A stretch of DNA of 64,000 nucleotides from Patulibacter sp. SYSU D01012 (GCF_017916475.1 NZ_JAFMTB010000002.1:558001-622000); one strand, 5' to 3'; numbered from the stretch's first letter, positions 6,342 to 15,789 are shown. Numbers and translations: made by a program. Notes: generated by a model from the letters alone, not told the origin.

Positions 6342-9115
6342 TCGGCGCCTCCGAACAGCTCATCGAGCCGCTCCTCGAAGAAGCCCTGCGGCCACTCGTC
6401 GAGGAAGTCGCCGTCCCCGTCGAGGCGGAGCTGAAGCGCTCGCGCCTGGCCGTCCTCTCGCTGTTCGATGTACACGACGGACACGCGGTCTGCGTCGAGG
6501 GCGCCTTCGCGGATGCGCCGTTGCAGGCGCAGGATCAGGTGCTCACTATGTGTCTCGATGAGAACCTGGTTTGCCCGGCCTTCGTCCGACGTGGCCTCGA
6601 TGAGCAGGTCTCCCAGCTTCGCCTGAAGGCCTGGGTGCAGATGGATCTCCGGCTGCTCGATGCAGATGACGCTGTCCTGCGTCGCCAGCAGCTGCACGAC
6701 GATGGGGAGGACCTGACTGATGCCGAACCCGACGTCCGCCGGACTGACTTCGACCTTCGAGCGAAGGTCCGTGAGCACGATGGCGACGAGATCTCCAACG
6801 ACGGCTGTCGAGCCACTGGCGATGACGGGGACGACCTTGAGCGTGTACGGCACTTCCAGCAACGCCAGCCACGCGTTGACCTGCACGACCTCTGATGAGT
6901 TGTCGAACAGGTGGAGCGCAATGTGCTCCCCTGCGGCGCCGGCGCCGGCAGCCGCCGCAGCACGGTTGTAGAAGCGCTGGGGCGGCGAGCGCAGCGGGCC
7001 GAGGTACGAGAGCTCATCGAGCAGCCGGCGCAGCTCTTCCGACATGCCGGCGACAAGCTGCATCGACCGGTTGACGTACGAGTTGACGATGCCGGGGTCG
7101 CGCCCCGCCGCCCCAGCGAGGTGAGCCACGACCGGGTCGAGGTTCGCTCTGGCACTGGGGAGCAAGCCCTCGCGGATGGCCGGCACACGCGTCATGCCCG
7201 CGTCTCGCAGCAGCTTCAGCGCACGCTTGCCGTTCTGGCGACGGGACCGGAGCCGGCGCTGTTCCTCTTCCTCGGTTTCGGCAGGGCTTTGGCGGCTGTC
7301 GAATGGGTACAGCAATGTGCCTTCTGCCACGCCGTCGAACACCGGTGCCAGATCATCGAGCTCGATGGCGAGCGCGCGGTCGGTGTCGCCGGATTCGTTG
7401 TCAATTGCGCTGAGCGGCAGACGAAAATCGCCGAAGCCGAGCAGCAGCGCCTCCTGCTGCGGAAGCCCAGATCCGTCTGCGCGGAAACTGAAATCAGCAG
7501 AGCGGATGAGCGCTGGGTCGGGAACGCCATCAGCGACATCCCAGCGGTCCGACGCACCGAACTCCACTCCAATGCTGAGCGTTCGGTCGAGGTCGTGCCT
7601 ATGAACTGCACCCGCGAAGCTGCCGGCGTCCGTGAGCTCACCTTGCGTGACCAAGGACTGCGCGGCGAGGGACTGCTTGAGCAGCAGCAGACTCTGAAGC
7701 AAGCTGGACTTCCCGGCCGAGTTCGGCCCGTACACCAGCGTGATCGGCGCTGCGCGTACGCGCTGCTGCTCGCCGAACGACTTGAAGTTCTCCGCGCGAA
7801 TCTCGGTGAGGAGTCGCCGCGGTGGCGCCGGTCGAACCGGACGCTGGACGGGCGCAGGCTCGACATGGCGCACTGGCAGCAGCCCGCCCGGCTCCAAGAC
7901 CGTCTCAACATCGGCTACCGCCGCGATGTGCGCCGGCGCGTCTGGAGCTTCGCCGCGGCGCCAACGCTCCACCGTTGCAGCGACCAACTCGACGCCCTCT
8001 GCGGGCAGTTCCACCCGAGCGCGCTGGTGCTCGACGAGAGACGTGGCGTCGATCAGGAGCACCTTGCCGGCCGTCGCAGGCTCGGCGTGGCGTCGCAGAA
8101 TCCAGACGCAGCTGGCGACGGAGGCGGCCGGGACCACGCCGGCGGGCAGTGTGATGATCGCCTCGACGAGGTCGTCACGGAGCATACCCTCGCGGATCTG
8201 CCCTTCCGAGTGCCCTCGCAGCAGCGTGGACTGCGGCATGAGAGCGACCGCGCGTCCGTGCGGGGCCAAGGCGCCAAGAGCGAGTTGCAGCCAGACGAAG
8301 TCAGCTGAAGATCGGCCCGGCTTCCCGAACGGTAGGTCCGGCATCGAGTGCCACTGGTGGTCAGCGAGCTTCAGGCCCCACGGCGGCTGCACCACGATGG
8401 AGTCGAACCGCGAGGAGCGCTGCATGTCGGCGATCGCATCGCCGACGTGAACTTCGAACGGGAACCCGGCTAGCTCGAACCGCATCCTGGCCCGTGCCGC
8501 AGTCGTCGAGTTCAGCTCCCACCCATGAAGGCCGAGGTGACCGCCTTGCGCGGCTGCGTGGGACGCCGCAGCGAGCAGCGTGCTGCCGATACCGCACGCG
8601 GGATCGAGGAGGCTGGCGCCGGCTGGCAGTAGCGCAGCCATGAGACGTGCCGCACTTCCTGGCGTTTCGCTTTCCATGCCCGCCCGGCTCAGGCGTTGCG
8701 AGCGGATGCGCAGAACTGCCTCAAACGCGCCGTGCAACTCATCTCGCATGGCCGTGGGCTCAGGGCCGAGCGGCCATGCGTTGAGGGCGTCGACACTGAA
8801 GCGCAGCGCGTGGCCGCCGTCCTCGGCGACCGACTTGTAGTGGCCTCGCCAGAACGGGACGTGCTCTTCGAGCGCGCGATCGAGGATCTGCTCGGGCTGC
8901 CGACTCATCGTGAGCTGATCGCGCAGGGCATCCCAGCCTCCGTCACGCTGATCGCGCTCAGTCGCCCAGCGCAGGTAGATGAGCTGAAGAAGGAGGTCCG
9001 TGCCTTCCTCGAGGCCGAGCGAGCGCGTCGCGTCGGCCACGCGGAAGACCACGTCCTCCAGACGGAACTCGCCGATTTGGCTCGGCGGTCGCTTCATGGA
9101 GCCATCGGAGCTCAC
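6338..9115 (-). CDS. Fusion of N6-adenine methyltransferase-like domain and DUF3696-type AAA ATPase
   Basis: A 925-residue two-domain protein. Residues about 20-400 resemble HsdM/N6_Mtase: motif I DPACGIGSTLL (171-181) is intact, but the catalytic motif IV reads VVQPPWG (Q243-P-P-W) in place of N/D-P-P-Y/F/W, so methylation may be lost or altered. From residue 434 an OLD/AAA15-type ATPase begins: LTEIRAENFKSFGEQ, Walker A GPNSAGKSS (463-471), signature-like FGISQVLP, Walker B/D-loop IEQPEIHLHPG (819-829), HSEH (856-859) and the DUF3696 ending DEWPQGFFEER. ATPases of this group occur in many anti-phage systems. The GTG at 9115 overlaps the upstream stop (GTGA) with GGAG about nine bases before it; ATG 9097 is an alternative. 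The frame is clean, so the fusion is not an assembly of two ORFs. Confidence 0.88.
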   Translation of the reverse strand: MSSDGSMKRPPSQIGEFRLEDVVFRVADATRSLGLEEGTDLLLQLIYLRWATERDQRDGGWDALRDQLTMSRQPEQILDRALEEHVPFWRGHYKSVAEDGGHALRFSVDALNAWPLGPEPTAMRDELHGAFEAVLRIRSQRLSRAGMESETPGSAARLMAALLPAGASLLDPACGIGSTLLAAASHAAAQGGHLGLHGWELNSTTAARARMRFELAGFPFEVHVGDAIADMQRSSRFDSIVVQPPWGLKLADHQWHSMPDLPFGKPGRSSADFVWLQLALGALAPHGRAVALMPQSTLLRGHSEGQIREGMLRDDLVEAIITLPAGVVPAASVASCVWILRRHAEPATAGKVLLIDATSLVEHQRARVELPAEGVELVAATVERWRRGEAPDAPAHIAAVADVETVLEPGGLLPVRHVEPAPVQRPVRPAPPRRLLTEIRAENFKSFGEQQRVRAAPITLVYGPNSAGKSSLLQSLLLLKQSLAAQSLVTQGELTDAGSFAGAVHRHDLDRTLSIGVEFGASDRWDVADGVPDPALIRSADFSFRADGSGLPQQEALLLGFGDFRLPLSAIDNESGDTDRALAIELDDLAPVFDGVAEGTLLYPFDSRQSPAETEEEEQRRLRSRRQNGKRALKLLRDAGMTRVPAIREGLLPSARANLDPVVAHLAGAAGRDPGIVNSYVNRSMQLVAGMSEELRRLLDELSYLGPLRSPPQRFYNRAAAAAGAGAAGEHIALHLFDNSSEVVQVNAWLALLEVPYTLKVVPVIASGSTAVVGDLVAIVLTDLRSKVEVSPADVGFGISQVLPIVVQLLATQDSVICIEQPEIHLHPGLQAKLGDLLIEATSDEGRANQVLIETHSEHLILRLQRRIREGALDADRVSVVYIEQREDGQARALQLRLDGDGDFLDEWPQGFFEERLDELFGGAE

Positions 9116-10128
9116 GAAATGGGGCTCCAGCGCTTAGTCGCGTCGGCTCGGCCGCGAGCGTCGAACGTCAGACCTTCTGACTCCAAGAGTGCGCGTGCCT
9201 CCTCCGGGCCGCCGATGTCGCCTGCCCAGCTCGGCGACACCTGGCCGGTCTTGCGAAGCACCCGATGGACGCAGTTCGGCGGGAGGTCGGTGGCCTTGGC
9301 CAGGTATTGGCCGACAGGCAACCCGCCCCGGGCCGTACCTCCGGCAGCAACTGCGAGGTCTTGATAGCTCATCCAACGACCGGGCGGAATACGGGCCATG
9401 ATCTCATAGGCCTTTGCCCAATCCACCTTCTGCTCGCTCTGCGCCTTCGCGCGCTTGGCCTCGCGCTGCATCACGTACTCGGAGGCCTCCGGGAGCGGGA
9501 TCAGAACCGAAGAAGTGAGCAACAGGTTCCCGTTGACCATGTACGGAACCAGCTGGACACAGCTGATGTCCATCCGCCATGCCTCTCGCAACCAGAGCAC
9601 GGTGGCGGTGACCTCCGACTGAAAGCTCTTCGCGACCAGGATCATGCGTGGGCGGACGTCGTCGTCGATGCCGTCGAGAGAGCCCTCGCTGACGTGCTGC
9701 TCGAACGCGGCCATCGCGTCATCGCGACTCACCGGGGCGCTCGGCGACCCATGGTGTCGCGTGTACATCTCCAGGAGGTCATCGAGCGTCAGATTCGACG
9801 AGAACGCCGCGTATCTGAGCGCCTGAAGATCCTGACGAGCGCCTGACGTGTCGCGCTTGAGCTCGATGACGACGAGCTGGCCGGCCACGTCGAGCGCAAG
9901 GATGTCCGAACGCTCCTTCGTCTTGTCGAAGCCAGCGAACTCCGTCGTGATGACGAGCAACTCTTCGCCGAGGACGCGCGGCTCCGCCGCGAGCCACCGC
10001 TCGATGTGCTGGACCTCAAGGATCCCAAGGTCGGCGAAAGAACCGGGCGCGATGGGCTGAGGCGTTGTCTGTGCCTTGTCCCCTGGAAGCTCGAAGAGCA
10101 ACGACGCGGGCCGGCCGGCTGTCGCCAC
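9112..10128 (-). CDS. PD-(D/E)XK nuclease (DUF91/NucS-like) fused to alkyltransferase-like DNA-binding domain
   Basis: A 338-residue protein. Residues 30-130 resemble DUF91/NucS-type endonucleases: RSDILALDVAGQLVVIELKR supplies D75 and E89-L-K91, the PD-(D/E)XK metal-binding pattern. Residues 238-325 match the DNA-binding domain of O6-alkylguanine methyltransferase and alkyltransferase-like (ATL) proteins: RIPPGRWMSYQDLAVAAGG, VGQYLAKATDLPPN and HRVLRKTGQ. The active-site PCHRV, or ATL PWHRV, is replaced by NCVHRV, so alkyl transfer is unlikely and base-modification sensing is plausible (inference). The start is GTG at 10128, overlapping the hsdM TAG by one base; an upstream ATG would overlap hsdM by about 200 bases. 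Lies between hsdM and the MTase::ATPase gene. Confidence 0.82.
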   Translation of the reverse strand: MATAGRPASLLFELPGDKAQTTPQPIAPGSFADLGILEVQHIERWLAAEPRVLGEELLVITTEFAGFDKTKERSDILALDVAGQLVVIELKRDTSGARQDLQALRYAAFSSNLTLDDLLEMYTRHHGSPSAPVSRDDAMAAFEQHVSEGSLDGIDDDVRPRMILVAKSFQSEVTATVLWLREAWRMDISCVQLVPYMVNGNLLLTSSVLIPLPEASEYVMQREAKRAKAQSEQKVDWAKAYEIMARIPPGRWMSYQDLAVAAGGTARGGLPVGQYLAKATDLPPNCVHRVLRKTGQVSPSWAGDIGGPEEARALLESEGLTFDARGRADATKRWSPIS

Positions 10129-11675
10129 TACTCGTGCTCCAGCAGAGCTTCGACCGCGTCCTCGTCGCGGTCGTCGCCGTTGGCGCTCAGCTGCGCAAGC
10201 TCGGCGGCGACCGCGGCAAAGGCCTCGATGCCGGCGGTGGCATTCTCGATGATCTGCTGCGCGATCACGTCGGGCGGCGGCAGCTGCGACGGGTCGGTGA
10301 CCGACTCGTCGACCACGTCCGCCCACACGTCAAGGTTGAAACCTGGGCGGGACGCGATCTCCTCGTACGTCCAGCGCTTGAAGCACTCGCTCTCGACGCG
10401 GCGGGTCGGAAGCTCGCCGGGCTTGTAGGCGGCGACGAAGTCATCGAGGTCCGGCCGCTTCATAGTCCGCGTCTTCAAGGTGAAACGCTGGTTCGTGCGG
10501 AAGTCGTAGACCCAGACGGCTTTGGTCGCCGGCTCGGTCGAGGGCGCGCGACGCTCCAGGAAGAGCACGTTCGCCTTGACGCCTTGCGCGTAGAAGATGC
10601 CGGTCGGCAGTCGCAGCATCGTGTGGACATCGCACTCCTGAAGCAACCGCCGACGGATGGTCTCGCCGGCCCCGCCCTCGAACAGCACGTTGTCTGGCAA
10701 GACGACAGCCGCCGTGCCGCCGATCTTGAGCATCGAGACGATGTGCTGGAGGAAGTTCAGCTGCTTGTTGGAGGTCGTCGCCCAGAAGTCCTGGCGGGAG
10801 ACCGACTCATCCTCGCTCGTCGCACGCCCGTGCTCGCCGACGAATGTCACGGAGCTCTTCTTGCCGAACGGTGGGTTGGCGAGGACCATGTCGACCTTGT
10901 CGGAGGGCGGCATCAGTAGCGCGTCGCGGACCTCGATCGGCGGCGTGGCGTTGATGTCGCTGCCGCCGATGCCGTGCAGGAAGAGGTTCATCGCGCAGAG
11001 GCGGGCGGTGTTGTCGACGATCTCCGTACCGCGGAAGGTGTGGTCCCGCAGGAACAGCTTTTCGTCGCGGTCGAGCTCGAAGTGCGACGCGATGTACTCA
11101 TGCGCTGCGAGCAGGAACCCGCCGGTGCCACTGGCCGGGTCTCCGATCGTCTGGCCCGGGCGCGGGCGCATGACGTCAACCATCGCGCGGATCAGCGCGC
11201 GAGGCGTGAAGTACTGGCCAGCACCCGACTTCGTGTCCGCCGCGTTCTTCTCCAGGAGTCCTTCATACGCGTCGCCCTTGATGTCGGCGTCGACGCCCAT
11301 CCACGTTTCCTGGTCGATCAGGTCGACGATCAGCCGGCGGAGCTTCTGCGGGTCCTGGATGCGGTTCTGCGCCTTGCGGAAGATGAGCCCGAGAAGCCCG
11401 GGCTGCTTGCCGAGTTCGCCGAGGGTCGCGACATAGTGCGCTTCGAGCGCGGGGCCGCTCTTGCCAAGGAGCGACGGCCAGTCGAAACCGCCGGGAAGGC
11501 GGTACGGCTCGTTCAGCGGCGCTTGCGTGCGCTCATGAGCCATCTTCAGGAACAGCAGGTAAGTCAGCTGCTCGACGTAGTCGCCGTAGGACAGACCGTC
11601 ATCCCGGAGGATGTTGCAGTAGGCCCAGAGCTTGTCGACGAGGGCGCGGGAATGGTCGTTCATGGGCTGCTTCAT
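10128..11675 (-). CDS. hsdM: Type I restriction-modification system, methyltransferase subunit M
   Basis: A 515-residue protein of normal HsdM length. It has the N-terminal helical HsdM_N domain (ALVDKLWAYCNILRDDG), AdoMet motif I DPASGTGGFLL (179-189), catalytic motif IV NPPF (267-270) and the GAGQYFTPRALIRAMVDV segment that precedes motif I in this family. It methylates adenine at the HsdS-defined sequence to protect host DNA and forms part of the restriction complex. Start ATG 11675 lies two bases after the hsdS stop with GAGG five bases upstream; the longer frame reads into hsdS. The catalytic residues are intact, in contrast to the methylase-like domain two genes downstream. Confidence 0.96.
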   Translation of the reverse strand: MKQPMNDHSRALVDKLWAYCNILRDDGLSYGDYVEQLTYLLFLKMAHERTQAPLNEPYRLPGGFDWPSLLGKSGPALEAHYVATLGELGKQPGLLGLIFRKAQNRIQDPQKLRRLIVDLIDQETWMGVDADIKGDAYEGLLEKNAADTKSGAGQYFTPRALIRAMVDVMRPRPGQTIGDPASGTGGFLLAAHEYIASHFELDRDEKLFLRDHTFRGTEIVDNTARLCAMNLFLHGIGGSDINATPPIEVRDALLMPPSDKVDMVLANPPFGKKSSVTFVGEHGRATSEDESVSRQDFWATTSNKQLNFLQHIVSMLKIGGTAAVVLPDNVLFEGGAGETIRRRLLQECDVHTMLRLPTGIFYAQGVKANVLFLERRAPSTEPATKAVWVYDFRTNQRFTLKTRTMKRPDLDDFVAAYKPGELPTRRVESECFKRWTYEEIASRPGFNLDVWADVVDESVTDPSQLPPPDVIAQQIIENATAGIEAFAAVAAELAQLSANGDDRDEDAVEALLEHE

Positions 11676-11677
11676 GA

Positions 11678-12985
11678 CTACCTCGCAAGCTCGAACGTAC
11701 GAGAGTTCTTCGGTAGCGCGTCGCCGTCGCGAGGTCTCAACTTGCCCGCAACCGCGGCCTTGAGAATCGCCCACCGAAGATCTTGCGTGGCGCGACGCTG
11801 ACGCTTGATCTCGGCCGAGGCGACTCCCATAGCCGAGAGCTGCGACGCCAGAACCGTCGCGAGGGCTCGTTGCGCATCCTTCGATGGCACTGGGACCTGA
11901 AGCCCGCCCAACACGCTGCCGTTAACGGCTGGTCGGCCGATTCCCTGGCGCTTTGAGAAGACATAGCTCCAGTAGGCGCTGCTACGGAAGTACAGAGCGA
12001 GGAAGTAGGGGTCGAGGTCCTCGCTAGCGCGAACTCTGATCAGGTAGGAGGCGTAGACGGTCCCGGAAGGAACGTCCTTATCTACGAGGTAGCTCTTGCC
12101 CGTCGTAGCACCGATTCGTGCGAAGACGATGTCGCTGGGCGTGAGTCCATAGCGCGCCGTGTCGACCTCGGTTCCGTCGCAGTACGGCACGAGATCCCAA
12201 TCGACCCGGTTGTCCTGAATGTCGGTGATCCGCAAAAACTTGGGACCCACCGGTTCGGTGGTAGCCGAGGCAGTGTATCCGTACTGAATGTCTGCGACAT
12301 CGCTCAGTGGACGAACGGCAGCGTTCTTAAGCGCGTCACGCAGCGTCGCATCCATCGACTCCAAGCGGCCTCCAAAGCCTGCCGTTATCAGCGACGCCTC
12401 GAAGTCGTCCAAGGACCCGAGAGCCGCGTCGAACTCTCGCTCACCATCCTCCACCGCGCCCAGGAGTTCGGAAAGGCGTTCGCTTAGCGCATGCTGCTCA
12501 TCGAGAGGTGGAACCGGGATCTTGAAATTCATGAGTGCGCGAGTGTCGATGCTCGCGACCGTGACCCCGTCTTTGCTGCACTGCTTTAGGATCTCGTCTC
12601 GATTGCCGAGGACCGCCCACAGCGCCCAGTCAGGAGAAAGCCACTCCGCCGGCGTTAGCACCTTCATGTCCTGATTGAAGGACGCTGGGAAAGGGATTAG
12701 TGCTACCGGCAGTGAGTGCTCCAGGATGCCCGAGCGCACAACTAGCGCGATGCTGTTGGCAGGGAGTGTCTTCGCGCTTGTACTTGCGGCTGCCTCCGCG
12801 GTGATCCGGTCCTGGCTCGCGCGTAGCACGGTGCTGGTCATGTCCTTTGGGCTCACCCACGGGACATCACCGTTGGTCCAGTAGCGCTCCTCCCGCTTCG
12901 ACGGGGTCGCACCGCCCGCCCACGACCCGCACTCGCCAAGACGGACGAGTCGCCAACCGTCAGGTAGCACGCCGCCGTCGGACAT
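11678..12985 (-). CDS. hsdS: Type I restriction-modification system, specificity subunit S
   Basis: A 435-residue protein with the duplicated HsdS plan. TRD1 begins LPDGWRLVRLGECGSWAGG. The central conserved helix region is IPVPPLDEQHALSERLSELL. TRD2 begins VRPLSDVADIQYGYTAS, and the second conserved region includes LQVPVPSKDAQRALATVL. Each TRD should read half of a bipartite target. The ATG at 12985 overlaps the hsdR stop (TGATG). The two halves are complete, with no truncation. The recognition sequence cannot be deduced. Confidence 0.93.
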   Translation of the reverse strand: MSDGGVLPDGWRLVRLGECGSWAGGATPSKREERYWTNGDVPWVSPKDMTSTVLRASQDRITAEAAASTSAKTLPANSIALVVRSGILEHSLPVALIPFPASFNQDMKVLTPAEWLSPDWALWAVLGNRDEILKQCSKDGVTVASIDTRALMNFKIPVPPLDEQHALSERLSELLGAVEDGEREFDAALGSLDDFEASLITAGFGGRLESMDATLRDALKNAAVRPLSDVADIQYGYTASATTEPVGPKFLRITDIQDNRVDWDLVPYCDGTEVDTARYGLTPSDIVFARIGATTGKSYLVDKDVPSGTVYASYLIRVRASEDLDPYFLALYFRSSAYWSYVFSKRQGIGRPAVNGSVLGGLQVPVPSKDAQRALATVLASQLSAMGVASAEIKRQRRATQDLRWAILKAAVAGKLRPRDGDALPKNSRTFELAR

Positions 12986-15789
12986 CAAAAAGCCACCAGC
13001 TTCTCGTTGAGTTCTGCGACTACGGCATCGAGCTGATCGCCGAACAGCGCAAAGGCACCTAGCTTCCCGCCCTCTTCGTAGAAGGGCGTCATGTCGTAGT
13101 CCTGAGTCGGGTCGAAGTTCATGCTGGCCGCGATGTGGTTCTTTAGAGCGTGCAGCCAGCGCAGCTGCTCCGGCGTGAACTTCGCCTCGCCGCCTTGTTC
13201 TTCGAGCCACCACTGGAAGCGCTGCTCGACGATCTTCCGTGTCGGGAGCAGCTCGTCTTCCTGTTCGAGCGTGAAACGGATCAAGCGCACGAGGTCAGTG
13301 GTCGCCTTGCCGCCGTGTCCTCTGACACGGGAGGCCTCGATCGCCTCGTAGGCCTGCCAGATCCGTTCAGGGCTCAGGCTGAGAGGTGGCTTGGCGATCG
13401 CACGGGCGAGGTCCTTGAGGTCCTTGAGGCTCGGGCGCTGTGCGAATGCCTGCGAGTAGTACGCCTTGATGGCCAGGTACTCGTTGGCGTGTTCGTCGAT
13501 GAACTGGCGCCAGGAGGCAACGGCCTCCTTGGCTGCGTTTGAGTCGACGAAGCCGGCGCTGATGACCTCGTCGAGATTGACGGTGTCGATCAGCTGCTCG
13601 GTCTCGGTCTTTAGTTCCATGAGCTTGTCGCGGATGTCCGAGTCGCGAAGCTCAACGGTCGCTGCGTTGAGAAGGTACCTTCGAGCAGCTGCGAGTTCCT
13701 CGTCTGACGGCTCGGACGAGCCGCTGGCGGTCTGGGCTGCGGCGAGCTGAACGTCGGGATCGGCAGCGTTCTTGAGTCGGACGGCGATGCTGTGCAGCGA
13801 CGTGCCGGCCACCTGCTCGAATTCGTCCTTCTGCGCGTCGGTGAACCGATTGTCCAGCCGGATCAGCCGCACGGCGACTGTGGACAGTGTGTCGTCGGTG
13901 GCGACGCCGAGGCGGATGTCGTCGAGCAGCTTCTCCAGCGGCGTCGACGGTGAGCGATCCATCGGCCGCGACTCGTTGAGAACGCGGTCGTCGTCGGTCA
14001 GGGCAACGCAGTCGATGAGGACACAGTGGTCCTTGACCTGGTTCTTCTCGCGCGCGCCCGGGGTGACCGCCCAGAAGTCGTCGGGCTTAATCTTGCGCAC
14101 CGCGCGGCCGCGCATCTGATTGAACAGCGTTCGTGAGCCGACGCGCCGCATGAAGACCAGGCACTCGATGCTCTTCACGTTTGTGCCGGTCCCGATCTGG
14201 TCGACCGAGACCGCGATGCGGAAGTGCGGATCATTGCGGAACGCCTGGATGTGGTCCTCGACGTTGCCTTCGACCTTGTAGGTGATCTTCTTCGCGAAGT
14301 CCTGGCCCTCGCTGAACTCCTCGCGGATGACCTTGAGGACGTCGTCGGCGTGCTGGTCGTTCTTGCAGAAGAAGACGGTCTTCGGCACGACATCACGGCC
14401 AGGGAAGATCTCAGTCGTGATCTTATCCTTGAAGGCCTTGATCACCGTGCGGATCTGGCTCGGGTTGACGACGCCGTAGTCGAGCTGCTTCTCGTCGTAT
14501 CCGAAGTCGTCGTCGAGTTCTCTGGAGTCGACCTTCCTGGTGAGCTTGTCGCGGACCTGTACCCAGCTCCCCGCGCCGATCTGCGCGCCGCCCGTGCCGA
14601 CCTTGGTGTCGATGCGGTAGAGCTGCTGGTCCACGTTGACGCCGTCCTTGACGGACTGGTCGTGGTCGTAGTCGGCGATCAGGTTCTCGTGGAAATAGCC
14701 GATCGTCGTCGCCGTAGGAGTTGCAGTCAGGCCGATCTGAAAGGCATCGAAGTAGTCGAGCACTTGGCCCCAGCGCCCGTAGATGGACCGGTGGCACTCG
14801 TCGATCCAGACGAAGTCGAATGCCTCGATGGGGACGGTCGGCTGGTAGGCAATCTCGATGGGCGGGCCGCTGGTCTTCAGCTCGAACGAGCTCGACTCGT
14901 CGAATGCCTCGTCGTCGGACTCCTGCTCGCTCGTGCCGCGAAGCGCAGCGTACAGGCGCTGGATGGTGGTGATGACGACGTTCGACGACCCGCGGATCCT
15001 CGGGTCCTTGGCTGACAGCAGCTGAATCACGAAGTCGTCGCCGAAGCGGCGCTGATCGTCGGGGGAGACGTAGGCGACCATCTCGTCGCGCGCCTGCTTG
15101 CCGAGCGAGATGCGGTCGACCAGAAACAAAACGCGCTTGGCGCCCGCGAAGCGCAGGAGCCGGTAGGTCTCGGCGGCTGCGACGTACGTTTTGCCGGCAC
15201 CCATGGTCATGCCGATCAGTGCCCGAGGCCGGTCGTCGCGCAGCGACTGCTCCAGCCCCTTGACCGCAACCGGCTGGATGAGACGCATGCCGTCCTGGTT
15301 AAGAACCGGCATCTGCCGTAGGCGCGCGCGGAGCGAGTGCTCTTCCAGCGCCCAGTCCTTCAGTGTCTCGGGCCGGTGGAGATGGAAGACCTGCCGTGGC
15401 CGGCGCACCGGGTCCTTGCGGCTGGTGAACAGTGTGGTGGTGCCGTCGGCGATGTAGAAGAACGGCAGCCGATCGGCGTAGCGCGGGACGCCCTTGGTCT
15501 TGACGAGCTGCTCGAAGCCGTCGGCGTAGCGGTCGGCCTGGGTCTCGACGGCGAACGTCGCGCCGCCCTCCGGCTTGGCCTCCACCGCGCCGACGACCTT
15601 GCCGTCCACGACGAGCGCGTAGTCCATAGGGCCGAGCGCCGTCGGAAACTCCCGTACTGCCTGCGGGTCGTCGGAGAGGAAATCGACGTCCTTGTACTTG
15701 ACGACCTTCCAGCCGGCAGCGGTCAGTTGCTCGTCGATACGGCGACGGGCGCGCTGCTCGGGCTTGAGATCGAACTCGTCCTTCGACAT
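12985..15789 (-). CDS. hsdR: Type I restriction endonuclease subunit R
   Basis: A 934-residue translocase-nuclease that begins the operon. The N-terminal nuclease domain has D56 and E70-A-K72 (ALVVDGKVVGAVEAKPEGG), the HSDR_N D...ExK site. The helicase part has Walker A GMTMGAGKT (193-201), DECH (330-333) in VWIDECHRSIYGRWGQ, and GLTATPT, then the later SF2 motifs VDQIGTGTNVKS and QMRGRAVRK. The C-terminus resembles EcoEI-type R subunits. It translocates unmethylated foreign DNA using ATP and cuts it. The ATG at 15789 gives a normal MSKDEFDLKPEQRARRRID start. No clear Shine-Dalgarno sequence is seen before it. Confidence 0.95.
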   Translation of the reverse strand: MSKDEFDLKPEQRARRRIDEQLTAAGWKVVKYKDVDFLSDDPQAVREFPTALGPMDYALVVDGKVVGAVEAKPEGGATFAVETQADRYADGFEQLVKTKGVPRYADRLPFFYIADGTTTLFTSRKDPVRRPRQVFHLHRPETLKDWALEEHSLRARLRQMPVLNQDGMRLIQPVAVKGLEQSLRDDRPRALIGMTMGAGKTYVAAAETYRLLRFAGAKRVLFLVDRISLGKQARDEMVAYVSPDDQRRFGDDFVIQLLSAKDPRIRGSSNVVITTIQRLYAALRGTSEQESDDEAFDESSSFELKTSGPPIEIAYQPTVPIEAFDFVWIDECHRSIYGRWGQVLDYFDAFQIGLTATPTATTIGYFHENLIADYDHDQSVKDGVNVDQQLYRIDTKVGTGGAQIGAGSWVQVRDKLTRKVDSRELDDDFGYDEKQLDYGVVNPSQIRTVIKAFKDKITTEIFPGRDVVPKTVFFCKNDQHADDVLKVIREEFSEGQDFAKKITYKVEGNVEDHIQAFRNDPHFRIAVSVDQIGTGTNVKSIECLVFMRRVGSRTLFNQMRGRAVRKIKPDDFWAVTPGAREKNQVKDHCVLIDCVALTDDDRVLNESRPMDRSPSTPLEKLLDDIRLGVATDDTLSTVAVRLIRLDNRFTDAQKDEFEQVAGTSLHSIAVRLKNAADPDVQLAAAQTASGSSEPSDEELAAARRYLLNAATVELRDSDIRDKLMELKTETEQLIDTVNLDEVISAGFVDSNAAKEAVASWRQFIDEHANEYLAIKAYYSQAFAQRPSLKDLKDLARAIAKPPLSLSPERIWQAYEAIEASRVRGHGGKATTDLVRLIRFTLEQEDELLPTRKIVEQRFQWWLEEQGGEAKFTPEQLRWLHALKNHIAASMNFDPTQDYDMTPFYEEGGKLGAFALFGDQLDAVVAELNEKLVAF

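Noticed and set aside
9112-10326. An earlier start for the nuclease-ATL gene at 10326
   Set aside because: It would overlap hsdM by about 200 bases, and the extra residues are Arg-rich shadow sequence. GTG 10128 fits the coupled operon.
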